Below are positions 1 through 6,000 of a stretch of DNA of 6,000 nt, piece after piece. Both the position numbers and the translations under genes were made by a program. Origin of the DNA: Bacteroidales bacterium (GTDB lineage: Bacteria; Bacteroidota; Bacteroidia; Bacteroidales; WCHB1-69); the NCBI GenBank assembly GCA_031254735.1, contig JAIRTU010000152.1, forward strand, positions 1-6,000, given 5' to 3'. The notes under the pieces were generated by a model that did no database searches, was not told the origin of the DNA, and saw nothing but the letters and a program-made list of their open reading frames with translations. The stretch's first letter is position 1; every line of letters starts with the position of its first letter.

Positions 1-362
1 GCGAAATCTTTATCTGCTTGCAGTTGTTGTTTCAGGGCGTCGACAGAATCGAATTTTTTGTTTTCGCGGATAAAATAAATCGGAACAACTTTCAGATGAA
101 GACCGTAAAAATCGCCCGAAATATCCAACAAATGAATCTCTATCGTTTTGGCGTCTCCGTCGGCAAAAGTGGGACGATTGCCGATGCTCATAATTCCAAA
201 ATAATGTTTATCCTCAATAAAAACTTTCACAATCGATACGCCGTCCGTTGGAATTTCTCCCTGCAACACCGCAATATTCAAGGTTGGGAAACCTATGGTT
301 CGTCCTATTTTCGAGCCGTGTATTACCGTGCCGGAAAAAGAAAAGTTTTCTTCTCTTTTCAT
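1..362 (-). other. Riboflavin kinase domain (C-terminal half of RibF) inside the fusion ORF; possible internal start at 362
   Basis: Riboflavin kinase makes FMN from riboflavin and ATP in the cytoplasm. Counting in the fusion ORF, the domain shows FSFSGTVIHG (489-498), GRTIGFPTLN (502-511, the Mg-ATP-binding PTxN motif), the P-x-DG turn at 520-523, IGNRPTF (542-548), TIEIHLLD (555-562, with the conserved glutamate E557 expected in catalysis), DFYG (566-569), and an R581 to D599 tail with the usual KFDSVDALKQQL segment. No key residue looks lost; the usual tyrosine after GV (GVY) is a serine here (525). Only the last few residues lie beyond the window. The FAD synthetase half of a normal RibF is absent; its place is taken by the membrane protein. 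An ATG at 360-362 (residue 483) sits exactly at the domain edge, so a free soluble kinase could be translated from it, but no clear ribosome binding site precedes it. Confidence 0.9.
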
Positions 363-1808
363 CAAAATATTACAGGCAACAATCACCGCCATTGAGCCGA
401 AAACAGGAACAGCCAATTTGTCGGTATCTAAAAAATTATTCAACATTCCATGAAAATAATAACTCGTCAACGCCAACACGCACATCAACGAAAGCAACCG
501 CAAATCCTGTCTTTTGGCTTTTCGATAGGTATTTATTCCTGTGGCAATAACGGTGAACACCATTATCAAAACCGACAGCATACCCACAACTCCCGACTCG
601 GATAAAGGTCCAAAATATTCGCTGTGAGCATTGCCTCCTGTTCCGGCGTTGGTGGTGATGGTGGTTCGGTATGCAGGATTTTGATACGAGGCATAATTAA
701 ACTGATACGTCCCCGGTCCCCAGCCCAAAACAGGACGCTCTTTTGTCATCTTCATCACCGCCGACCAGCGATTTAAACGTTCTATGTTGGAATCGTCGGA
801 CGTGATGTTGGTGATGGAACGAATATGCTCCGAGAAATTTCCCGCCGAAGAATCCTGCGTGTTTTTGCTGAGACGGTACATGATCTCGTTTTGGAAAGCA
901 AATCCCAACAAAAAGACAGTCCCCAACACAAAAATCGCCGTCTTTATTTTAATCTTTAAAAATAAAATACCGCACAGCCCCAACGCTACAACTACGCTCA
1001 ACCACGCCGCCCGCGAAAAAGACAAATACAATCCGATAAAAACAGGAAACAACAATGCCAACGAGAGCAATCGTTGCCATTTGGGTAATGTTTTCATGCA
1101 CGAAATTACGGCTAAAACAGGCATGAAAAACGCTAAGATGCACCCATAAGCCGTGTGGTCGTTGTAGTACGGACTCATCACCCAATAGGCGGCATGTTGA
1201 AAATCGGCCATGCCCAGATGTTTGTAGGTGGTGATACACACAACCATCGCCAACCCGACAGCGTAACACAAAAAGAACGTTACGGCAGAACGTATGTTCT
1301 TTTTCAGAAATTGAGCAAACAGAAAATACGCCGGAACAATAAACCATATTTTAGCCGCAAAAAATTTAAACGACACATCGGGCAGCGTGCTTGTTATCGA
1401 AGTCAGGAAAATCCAAAACAGATAAAAGAGAATAACAAGGCTCACCCTGTGTTTGGTGATAATCAAGGGGTAAGCATTGTCTAAAATAATCCGCAGCAAA
1501 AACAAAATCGTCATTGCCGCCAACATCAATTCGCCCGGAATGGAAAAGCCGAAACGTATCGCCGGCATTATCTCTCGCAACTCCACCGAAAACGGAATAA
1601 GAAAGGCAGTAAGATAAAAAAACCATTCCAAACGGAAAACAAGCACATAAACACCTATTATCCCGAATACAAGATAGGGAAACCACAATATTTCTTTGTA
1701 AATGAAAAAAGAACAAGCCAACATAAAGGCAAAACATGCCAAAAGAACAAATTGCAAATATTTGTTCGCTGCAAAACAGGTCTTTATTTTGACAAAAATA
1801 TTGTTCAT
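1..1808 (-). CDS. O-antigen ligase/polymerase (Wzy_C) fused to a C-terminal riboflavin kinase domain, 3' end outside window
   Basis: An open frame of 602 codons runs off the left edge without a stop. Residues 1 to about 480 form a multi-pass inner-membrane protein of the O-antigen ligase/polymerase (Wzy_C) family, which joins or transfers undecaprenyl-linked glycans at the periplasmic face. Visible family marks are FQHAAYW and NDHTAYG (203-222), FSRAAW (264-269), RPVLGWGPGTY (358-368), NAHSEY (393-398), the LSESG turn near 404, and HGMLNNFLDTDK (453-464) in the last membrane region. From about residue 483 the same frame becomes a riboflavin kinase domain, described separately. The start is the first ATG after the in-frame TAA of the upstream wzz-type gene, 12 bases beyond that stop, so the two are very likely co-transcribed and work together on glycan length and polymerisation. 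Sequence alone does not say whether it is a ligase (WaaL-like) or a polymerase (Wzy-like). The family call is firm; the fusion is seen directly but could hide a sequence error. Confidence 0.88.
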   Translation of the reverse strand, partial: MNNIFVKIKTCFAANKYLQFVLLACFAFMLACSFFIYKEILWFPYLVFGIIGVYVLVFRLEWFFYLTAFLIPFSVELREIMPAIRFGFSIPGELMLAAMTILFLLRIILDNAYPLIITKHRVSLVILFYLFWIFLTSITSTLPDVSFKFFAAKIWFIVPAYFLFAQFLKKNIRSAVTFFLCYAVGLAMVVCITTYKHLGMADFQHAAYWVMSPYYNDHTAYGCILAFFMPVLAVISCMKTLPKWQRLLSLALLFPVFIGLYLSFSRAAWLSVVVALGLCGILFLKIKIKTAIFVLGTVFLLGFAFQNEIMYRLSKNTQDSSAGNFSEHIRSITNITSDDSNIERLNRWSAVMKMTKERPVLGWGPGTYQFNYASYQNPAYRTTITTNAGTGGNAHSEYFGPLSESGVVGMLSVLIMVFTVIATGINTYRKAKRQDLRLLSLMCVLALTSYYFHGMLNNFLDTDKLAVPVFGSMAVIVACNILMKREENFSFSGTVIHGSKIGRTIGFPTLNIAVLQGEIPTDGVSIVKVFIEDKHYFGIMSIGNRPTFADGDAKTIEIHLLDISGDFYGLHLKVVPIYFIRENKKFDSVDALKQQLQADKDF

Positions 1809-1820
1809 CAACCCGACGGT

Positions 1821-2861
1821 TTATTTTTTTGTGTCTGCCAAATCTTTCCTGATCATGGCGTATGCCTGCTTGATGGATTCTTGACAAATGATCAAAAGCA
1901 TCGCTAACGCCAACGTGCAAATGGTGGTCATGATCACAATGGTCAAACGTTTGGGATATGCTTTTTTGTCGGAGGCAACCGCCGATTCCACAATAAACTT
2001 TTGCGGCAAGGCATAATCGGCGTCGGCTCGCATGCCTTGAAGTTTTTGTTGCAAATACATTTGACTCTCTTTCAAAAACAGCATTCGGTCTCTAACCGAA
2101 ATATAAATGGGCGCCCACTGTTCCAAAATCTGCAATTCGTCTTTCATACGTTTGACGGCAGCACTGTTTCCCGAAGCTATTTCTTTGGCGTATTGTTGCA
2201 TCAATCGCTCGGACTGACTTTCGTAGTCGTATATGCCGTGGCTCATAATAAAAGACAGCGAATCAACCAGCAGAGCAATGGTTTCTTCGGTTTTGTCCAT
2301 TTCGTTTTGGATAATGGCAAAGCCTTCTTCTGTTCGTTGTTTGATAATTTTACGTTTAAGCACATCGTAATAATCGGCAATTTCGTTTGCCATATCTGCG
2401 GCAAACTGCGGGTCTTCGTCAATAACGGTTATTTGCACGCCCATAAAATCGGTGCGGGAAAATTGGCAACTGTTCTTTACGGCATCGTACAGCTTGGTTT
2501 TCCAATATTTTGAAGTGGTATCTATCGCGTAATGAACCGCCAAATTGAATGTTTCTACCACATGTTTTTTCATCTCTCTGGAATTGAGAATTTGCAACAT
2601 CTGATCCACTTTCATATCGTCGCCGAATTGTGTGGCGTCAAGTCGTTCGTTGTTGTTGGAGAGCATCACCATTTGCGACAGGGCGTTGCTTGAAGTGGGC
2701 ATCAATATCACCGACGATTTAAAACGCGGAGTGATCAACATCGAAACGCCCGCCGACAACACCGCCGCAACAATGCCTGTAATCAACAGCACTTTCCACC
2801 AACGGACAATCAATACAACAATATTCAAGGGGTGAGCTTTTTTGTTTTCTGTGTTTTCCAT
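1821..2861 (-). CDS. Wzz-type chain-length determinant / polysaccharide co-polymerase
   Basis: This 346-residue protein has the layout of a Wzz-family polysaccharide co-polymerase. There is a short cytoplasmic N-terminus, a membrane helix at about 24-43, a large periplasmic region rich in charged, probably coiled-coil helices (about 130-290), and a second membrane helix at about 306-326 with a short charged cytoplasmic tail. The segment after the first helix (TPRFKSSVILMP) and the AYPKR segment just before the second are typical of the family. Such proteins oligomerise in the inner membrane and set the length of O-antigen or capsule chains. There is no fused tyrosine kinase domain, as in Wzz and unlike many Wzc proteins. 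The next gene downstream, 12 bases away and in the same reading frame, is an O-antigen ligase/polymerase, which supports the role. The start is the ATG at 2861, preceded by an AT-rich stretch without a Shine-Dalgarno sequence. No promoter was recognised in the 69 bases upstream. Confidence 0.87.
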   Translation of the reverse strand: MENTENKKAHPLNIVVLIVRWWKVLLITGIVAAVLSAGVSMLITPRFKSSVILMPTSSNALSQMVMLSNNNERLDATQFGDDMKVDQMLQILNSREMKKHVVETFNLAVHYAIDTTSKYWKTKLYDAVKNSCQFSRTDFMGVQITVIDEDPQFAADMANEIADYYDVLKRKIIKQRTEEGFAIIQNEMDKTEETIALLVDSLSFIMSHGIYDYESQSERLMQQYAKEIASGNSAAVKRMKDELQILEQWAPIYISVRDRMLFLKESQMYLQQKLQGMRADADYALPQKFIVESAVASDKKAYPKRLTIVIMTTICTLALAMLLIICQESIKQAYAMIRKDLADTKK

Positions 2862-2930
2862 AATAAGATTTTTATTGTTTTAATTTATGATATTAATGTA
2901 ACGTAATTCCTCTTTTTAAAGTGCGTGCCG

Positions 2931-3455
2931 CTATTCGATAAATTCTTCTTCTTCGGGAAAAGAAAGTTGATGCAGATACGGCAGCAAAATAAGCAGGTTT
3001 TTCCCCCAATGATGCGGAAAATTTTCTTTCAACAGAGACGCCGCCGCTTTTTTTGCCGTAGTGGAGTTTTTTTGATACTGCAACACAAAATTTTTCATGT
3101 CTTGATAAATATCCGCCAACAGTTCGCACGCCGATTTTGTTTCCATTTCGTTCAACTGCCGATTGTAAAACTCAAAGAACTCCATTTCTTGCCATTTTTC
3201 TTTCAAAGACAAATATATCTGTTCGTATTCTTCTTCGGTGAGAAACTGTTCTGCCGCAGAATTATCTTCCGACAACATTTCAAGATTTGTCGATCCGCTC
3301 ATGTACAACAGAGAGCATATTTTCAACAAATAACCGATCATCACATCTTTTTCAAAACTTTGCACAGTCTCGATACTGACACAAAATTGAAGGGCTGTCA
3401 AAAACAGTCCCTGAATACTTTTTTCTTCAACAATGGCGGGGTCGGAAATTTTCAT
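2931..3455 (-). CDS. DUF5063-like protein of unknown function
   Basis: This small, acidic, probably all-helical soluble protein of 174 residues has no signal peptide or membrane segment. The pattern resembles the DUF5063 family as I remember it from Bacteroidales: an early helix with FCVSIE, a LLKICSLLYM helix, a TEEEYEQIY helix, ELLADIYQDMKNFV in the second half, and a late NFPHHWGKNLL followed by a final LPYLHQL helix. That assignment is from memory, not a search. The family has no established function. The C-terminus is unusually acidic (PEEEEFIE). The gene lies 36 bases after purM and 69 bases before the wzz-type gene, all on one strand, so it is probably in their transcript. I cannot tell whether it acts with either neighbour. 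No catalytic motif is visible, and a binding or regulatory role would be a guess. Confidence 0.75.
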   Translation of the reverse strand: MKISDPAIVEEKSIQGLFLTALQFCVSIETVQSFEKDVMIGYLLKICSLLYMSGSTNLEMLSEDNSAAEQFLTEEEYEQIYLSLKEKWQEMEFFEFYNRQLNEMETKSACELLADIYQDMKNFVLQYQKNSTTAKKAAASLLKENFPHHWGKNLLILLPYLHQLSFPEEEEFIE

Positions 3456-3491
3456 CTGTAACAGGTTGATGTTAGTAAGTTATTATTATTT

Positions 3492-4661
3492 TTAATGATA
3501 AACAAATTCGCCGTATTCACTTTTGATGCTTACCTGTTTGTGTTCGGATTTTTCGCAGTACCCGATAATTTTTGCCTCCACGTCGAAATGTTGCGAAACG
3601 GCAATTATATCTTCTGCCACCGCAGGGTCGACATACAGTTCCATACGGTGTCCCATGTTGAAAACCTTATACATCTCTTGCCAATCGGTGGACGATTGCT
3701 GTTGAATAAGTCTGAACAATGGCGGAACGGCAAACATATTATCTTTGACAATATGCAGATTGTTTACAAAATGCAAAATTTTGGTCTGTCCGCCTCCGCT
3801 GCAATGCACCATTCCATAAACATGCGGACGATACTGCTCCAAAACATGTTTCACAATCGGAGAATAGGTGCGCGTTGGCGACAAAACCAACTTCCCGATG
3901 TCTGTACCCTGTATTTCGCTTGGGTCGGTAAGATTGCACGTGCCGGTATAAACCACTTCCGAAGGAATGGAAGCATCAAAGCTTTCGGGATATTGGGCCG
4001 CTAATGCCTTGTTGAACACATCATGACGGGCAGAAGTAAGTCCGTTGCTGCCCATTCCGCCGTTGTAGGCGTCTTCGTAAACAGCCTGTCCGTAAGAACA
4101 CAACCCGACAATCACATTTCCGGCTTTTATGTTGGCGTTGTCTATCACATCTTTTCGGGGCATGCGGCACGTTACCGTAGAATCTACAATAATGGTACGC
4201 ACCAAATCGCCCACGTCTGCCGTTTCGCCGCCTGTGGAATAAATGCGAATGCCCAAACGTCGCATTTTCTCCAAAAATTCTTCTGTCCCTTCAATAATGG
4301 CAGTGATCACTTCGCCCGGAATACGGTTTTTGTTTCGCCCGATGGTTGAAGACAGCAGGATATTGTCAACCGCTCCCACACACAGCAAATCGTCGGTGTT
4401 CATAACAATTGCATCTTGGGCAATGCCTTTCCATACCGACAAATCTCCTGTTTCTTTCCAATACATATAAGCCAACGACGATTTCGTGCCGGCGCCGTCG
4501 GCGTGCATGATGCAACAATACGCCTCGTCATTGCCCAAATAATCGGGAATTATCTTGCAAAAAGCTCTCGGAAAGATGCCCTTGTCTATCTTTTTAATGG
4601 CGTTGTGAACGTCTTCTTTCGACGCTGAAACACCACGAAGATTATATTTTTGTTCACTCAT
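3492..4661 (-). CDS. purM: Phosphoribosylformylglycinamidine cyclo-ligase (AIR synthetase)
   Basis: PurM catalyses the fifth step of purine synthesis: ATP-dependent closure of FGAM to aminoimidazole ribonucleotide (AIR), in the cytoplasm. The 389-residue product carries the expected family motifs in order: HADGAGTKSSLAY near 53-65, MNTDDLLCVGA near 87-97, STGGETADVGDLVRTI around 142-157, a glycine-rich MGSNGLTSARH around 203-213, LSPTRTYSP around 260-268, HCSGGGQTK, and FNMGHRMELY in the C-terminal ATP-binding half. It is longer than the roughly 345-residue enterobacterial enzyme and fits the Bacteroidota form. The start at 4661 (MSEQKYNLRGVSASKEDV) gives the N-terminus usual for that form and lies about 40 bases after the predicted transcription start. 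The gene appears intact. It heads a same-strand series with the DUF5063-like and polysaccharide genes. Confidence 0.97.
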   Translation of the reverse strand: MSEQKYNLRGVSASKEDVHNAIKKIDKGIFPRAFCKIIPDYLGNDEAYCCIMHADGAGTKSSLAYMYWKETGDLSVWKGIAQDAIVMNTDDLLCVGAVDNILLSSTIGRNKNRIPGEVITAIIEGTEEFLEKMRRLGIRIYSTGGETADVGDLVRTIIVDSTVTCRMPRKDVIDNANIKAGNVIVGLCSYGQAVYEDAYNGGMGSNGLTSARHDVFNKALAAQYPESFDASIPSEVVYTGTCNLTDPSEIQGTDIGKLVLSPTRTYSPIVKHVLEQYRPHVYGMVHCSGGGQTKILHFVNNLHIVKDNMFAVPPLFRLIQQQSSTDWQEMYKVFNMGHRMELYVDPAVAEDIIAVSQHFDVEAKIIGYCEKSEHKQVSIKSEYGEFVYH

Positions 4662-4707
4662 AGATACAAACAGTATTTCTCGTTAATGATGATCGACTAA
4701 AAGATTG

Positions 4708-4737
4708 CAAATGTATACTTTTTTGTTCGATTACAAA
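4708..4737 (-). promoter_or_regulatory. Predicted Bacteroidota-type promoter of purM
   Basis: On the minus strand TTTG (4734-4737) is followed, after 18 bases, by TACATTTG (4708-4715). This matches the TTTG / TAnnTTTG pattern recognised by the primary sigma factor of Bacteroidota, whose usual spacing is about 19-20 bases. Transcription would begin close to 4700, leaving a leader of about 40 bases before the purM ATG at 4661. No other exact TAnnTTTG was found near the starts of the other genes. This may therefore be the main promoter for purM and the four-gene series behind it. Confidence 0.65.
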
Positions 4738-4799
4738 TGACGTCTTTTCGGATAACGTTATTTTTCATCGTTCCGAAGAGTGTCTTTTTGCCGTTCGGG

Positions 4800-5441
4800 T
4801 TACTTTTGTTTATTTTTCGGAGAAATAAAAACAGAAGCGTCTATTTTCTTGTCGAATTGCTTATTGGTCAATTCGTAGATCGTATAACTGCCGTTCGGTT
4901 CTTCCGTGCGAAGCACAGAGAGCGACAAATTGCTTTTGTCGAAACTTAAAACAACGCTGCGGATATTCGACTTGTTGGTTTTGGCGTCGATCTCAACCGT
5001 GATAACATGGTATTGCGAAGTCTCTTTGGCGGTGATTTTGCTTGATCCTATTTGGTTTATATCTCCTTGCAGACATGCCGAAAGTATGGTTTTCATGCCT
5101 CGCATTTTTGCGTTCGACTTGGAAGAGGCTTCCTGCCGTTTCCCCGCATTGATCATCACAAACTGATCGCCGTTGATCAACATCAAATCGCCGGAGGGAT
5201 CATCGTAATGCATTGCCAGCTTGTCCGGTTTTTCGTAGTAAAGCATTCCTGTGGAAACAATGTCTTTGCCCAACACAGACACATGTCGCGTCTGCTTAAA
5301 CTTACCCGAAATGCTTGTGTATTTGGCATTCGCCGCCTTTATTTTTTCCACGACAGTATCCCCGCCGGCGCGGGAAATGCTTTTCTCTGCCACCAACGAG
5401 CAAAGAGTAAATACCCCTAAAAGAAAATAATTTTTAACCAT
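4800..5441 (-). CDS. LolA-like periplasmic outer-membrane lipoprotein carrier
   Basis: This 213-residue protein has a hydrophobic N-terminal export signal (about residues 5-18, cleavage uncertain between 18 and 26). A single LolA-type domain (COG2834-like) follows: VVEKIKAANAKYTSISGKFKQT at the front of the domain, then STGMLYYEKPDKLAMHYDDPSGDLMLINGDQFVMI (roughly 63-97), whose YYEKPDKL and DGD/NGDQ turns are typical, and C-terminal strands ending with ELTNKQFDKKIDASVF. LolA proteins form an open beta-barrel-like pocket that carries lipoproteins from the inner to the outer membrane. Bacteroidota often have several paralogues, some in lipid or pigment clusters, so the cargo is not known here. 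Cys14 lies within the signal, but the residues before it (FTL) do not form a good lipobox, so a lipoprotein is unlikely. The stop is 138 bases before purM, which has its own promoter. No strong promoter was recognised for this gene. Confidence 0.85.
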   Translation of the reverse strand: MVKNYFLLGVFTLCSLVAEKSISRAGGDTVVEKIKAANAKYTSISGKFKQTRHVSVLGKDIVSTGMLYYEKPDKLAMHYDDPSGDLMLINGDQFVMINAGKRQEASSKSNAKMRGMKTILSACLQGDINQIGSSKITAKETSQYHVITVEIDAKTNKSNIRSVVLSFDKSNLSLSVLRTEEPNGSYTIYELTNKQFDKKIDASVFISPKNKQK

Positions 5442-5625
5442 GATTTCTGCTATTAATAATTATGTATGTACGCAGAATAATAAGAATTATTGTACCCCAC
5501 CCTCGAAGCAATAACCGGTGTTGTCGGAACGGTGATTGTTTCAATGCGGAAAAGCGGAAAGACAACCCAAAAGATATGACACTCTCAAAAAAGCAAAACA
5601 ATAACTTAAAGATGTTTTATAACCG
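5442..5625. other. Divergent intergenic region between the LolA-like gene and the small T9SS gene
   Basis: This 184-base spacer lies between two divergent starts, so it should carry a promoter for each. No exact TAnnTTTG was found on either strand. It holds an AT-rich dyad at 5476-5491 (AATAAT, loop AAGA, ATTATT) with GTAC nearby on both sides (5468-5471 and 5492-5495). It also contains the first copy of a ten-base direct repeat (5511-5520). All frames on the plus strand have stops before 5626. A seven-codon ATG reading frame at 5612 ends at 5635 and looks incidental. Confidence 0.5.
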
Positions 5626-5628
5626 GTG
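5511..5628 (+). repeat. Ten-base direct repeat ATAACCGGTG, two copies
   Basis: The word ATAACCGGTG, containing the palindrome ACCGGT, occurs exactly at 5511-5520 and again at 5619-5628. The copies start 108 bases apart. The second copy ends with the proposed GTG start codon of the small secreted protein. The repeat could be a binding site, or chance in a short region. Confidence 0.4.
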
Positions 5629-6000
5629 GAAATAATTTTTTTTGTTTTTATTGTTTTATTCGTTTTTTCTTTTTACCTTTTTACCGTTTCCGTAACGGCA
5701 GAAGACGACACAACAAACCGGGAATACAGTCTGACCGTAACCCGCAGCAATGTCGGCACAACGGATATGATGACCCGAGACAACATTCGTATCGTCCCCA
5801 ATCCTGCACAAACGCAATTTTCGGTAATAAATGCAGGAAATGCAACAATAACAATGTATAATCTGCTGGGGCAAAAAGTAAAACAGCTTTCCGGCAAAGA
5901 AGATAATGTCATTATTCACACGCAAGACCTTCCCGCAGGAATGTATGTCTTGAAAATAGAACGAGAAAACACCCTTCTGACCAAAAAAGTACAGGTGCTG
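5626..6000 (+). CDS. Minimal T9SS-exported protein: signal peptide, short linker and type A sorting domain only; 3' end outside window
   Basis: The frame is open from a stop at 5620-5622 to the window edge (125 codons). With the GTG at 5626 as start, residues 2-23 are a very hydrophobic signal (EIIFFVFIVLFVFSF and on), with a likely cleavage after VTA at 25. A polar linker of about 28 residues (EDDTTNREY and on) follows. From residue 54 comes a T9SS type A sorting domain: IRIVPNPA (54-61), TITMYNLLGQKV (74-85), DLPAGMYVLKI (101-111) and the KKVQV end (120-124). That domain directs passage through the type IX machinery and attachment or release at the cell surface. Family spacing suggests only a few residues are missing at the right edge. 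No ATG lies in frame; ATG 5612 is in another frame that stops before the T-run, so a homopolymer error there would not provide a start. No cargo domain is present. It could be a small surface protein or a remnant of a larger cargo gene. Confidence 0.75.
   Translation, partial: MEIIFFVFIVLFVFSFYLFTVSVTAEDDTTNREYSLTVTRSNVGTTDMMTRDNIRIVPNPAQTQFSVINAGNATITMYNLLGQKVKQLSGKEDNVIIHTQDLPAGMYVLKIERENTLLTKKVQVL

Noticed and set aside
18..550. Plus-strand ORFs at 18-395 and 248-550
   Set aside because: They are antisense to the kinase domain and ligase C-terminus, have odd composition and show no family pattern.
949..1347. Minus-strand 132-codon ORF, and the 184-codon ORF at 1366-1920 on the same strand
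   Set aside because: Both lie in other frames over the membrane part of the O-antigen ligase ORF and the end of the wzz-type gene, whose real frames show clear family motifs throughout.
2925..3461. Plus-strand 178-codon ORF rich in Phe, Gln and Arg
   Set aside because: It is an exact antisense shadow of the DUF5063-like gene; the composition mirrors Glu/Lys/Leu codons on the other strand.
4752..4761. Perfect ten-base palindrome ATAACGTTAT upstream of purM
   Set aside because: It lies upstream of the predicted promoter and could be an operator, but there is only one copy and such short AT-rich palindromes arise by chance.
4773..4798. Possible terminator after the LolA-like gene (CCGAA and TTCGG arms)
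   Set aside because: The stem is only five bases with a 16-base loop, and no T-run follows on the minus strand.
5612..5635. ATG-initiated seven-codon reading frame as a leader peptide or as the true start of the T9SS protein
   Set aside because: It stops before the T-run, so no single-base homopolymer error would join it to the sorting-domain frame, and the peptide shows no attenuator-like features.
5656..5925. Two minus-strand ORFs of about 80-90 codons
   Set aside because: They are antisense to the T9SS sorting domain, whose motifs on the plus strand are unmistakable.

Overview
The window looks like a chromosomal segment of a Bacteroidota bacterium, most likely from the order Bacteroidales. 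Four things point there. There is a type IX secretion (T9SS) type A C-terminal sorting domain at the right edge. PurM is the roughly 390-residue form typical of that phylum. One small protein resembles the DUF5063 family of Bacteroidales. A promoter upstream of purM fits the Bacteroidota consensus (TTTG, 18 bases, TAnnTTTG). Ribosome binding sites of the AGGAGG type are absent, which is also usual for this phylum. The species cannot be named from the sequence.

From right to left, five genes read leftward on the minus strand. They are a LolA-like periplasmic lipoprotein carrier (4800-5441), purM (3492-4661) with its own promoter, a DUF5063-like protein (2931-3455), a Wzz-type chain-length determinant (1821-2861), and a large ORF that starts at 1808 and runs off the left edge. 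purM, the DUF5063-like gene, wzz and the large ORF are separated by 36, 69 and 12 bases. They probably form one transcription unit that mixes purine synthesis with surface polysaccharide assembly. The Wzz protein and the O-antigen ligase/polymerase are a natural pair: one sets chain length, the other polymerises or transfers the glycan at the periplasmic face of the inner membrane.

The most unusual feature is the large left-hand ORF. Its first 480 or so residues are a complete multi-pass O-antigen ligase/polymerase (Wzy_C family). The same uninterrupted reading frame then continues into an apparently intact riboflavin kinase domain, the C-terminal half of RibF, without the FAD synthetase half that normally precedes it. 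It is either a true fusion of a membrane glycan enzyme with a flavin-phosphorylating enzyme, or two products from one frame through an internal start.

On the plus strand at the right edge, diverging from the LolA-like gene across a 184-base intergenic region, lies a very small ORF (from 5626) with a GTG start. It consists of a signal peptide, a linker of about 28 residues and a T9SS sorting domain, with no cargo domain. No RNA genes, insertion sequences, CRISPR arrays or gene-free stretches above 300 bases were seen.
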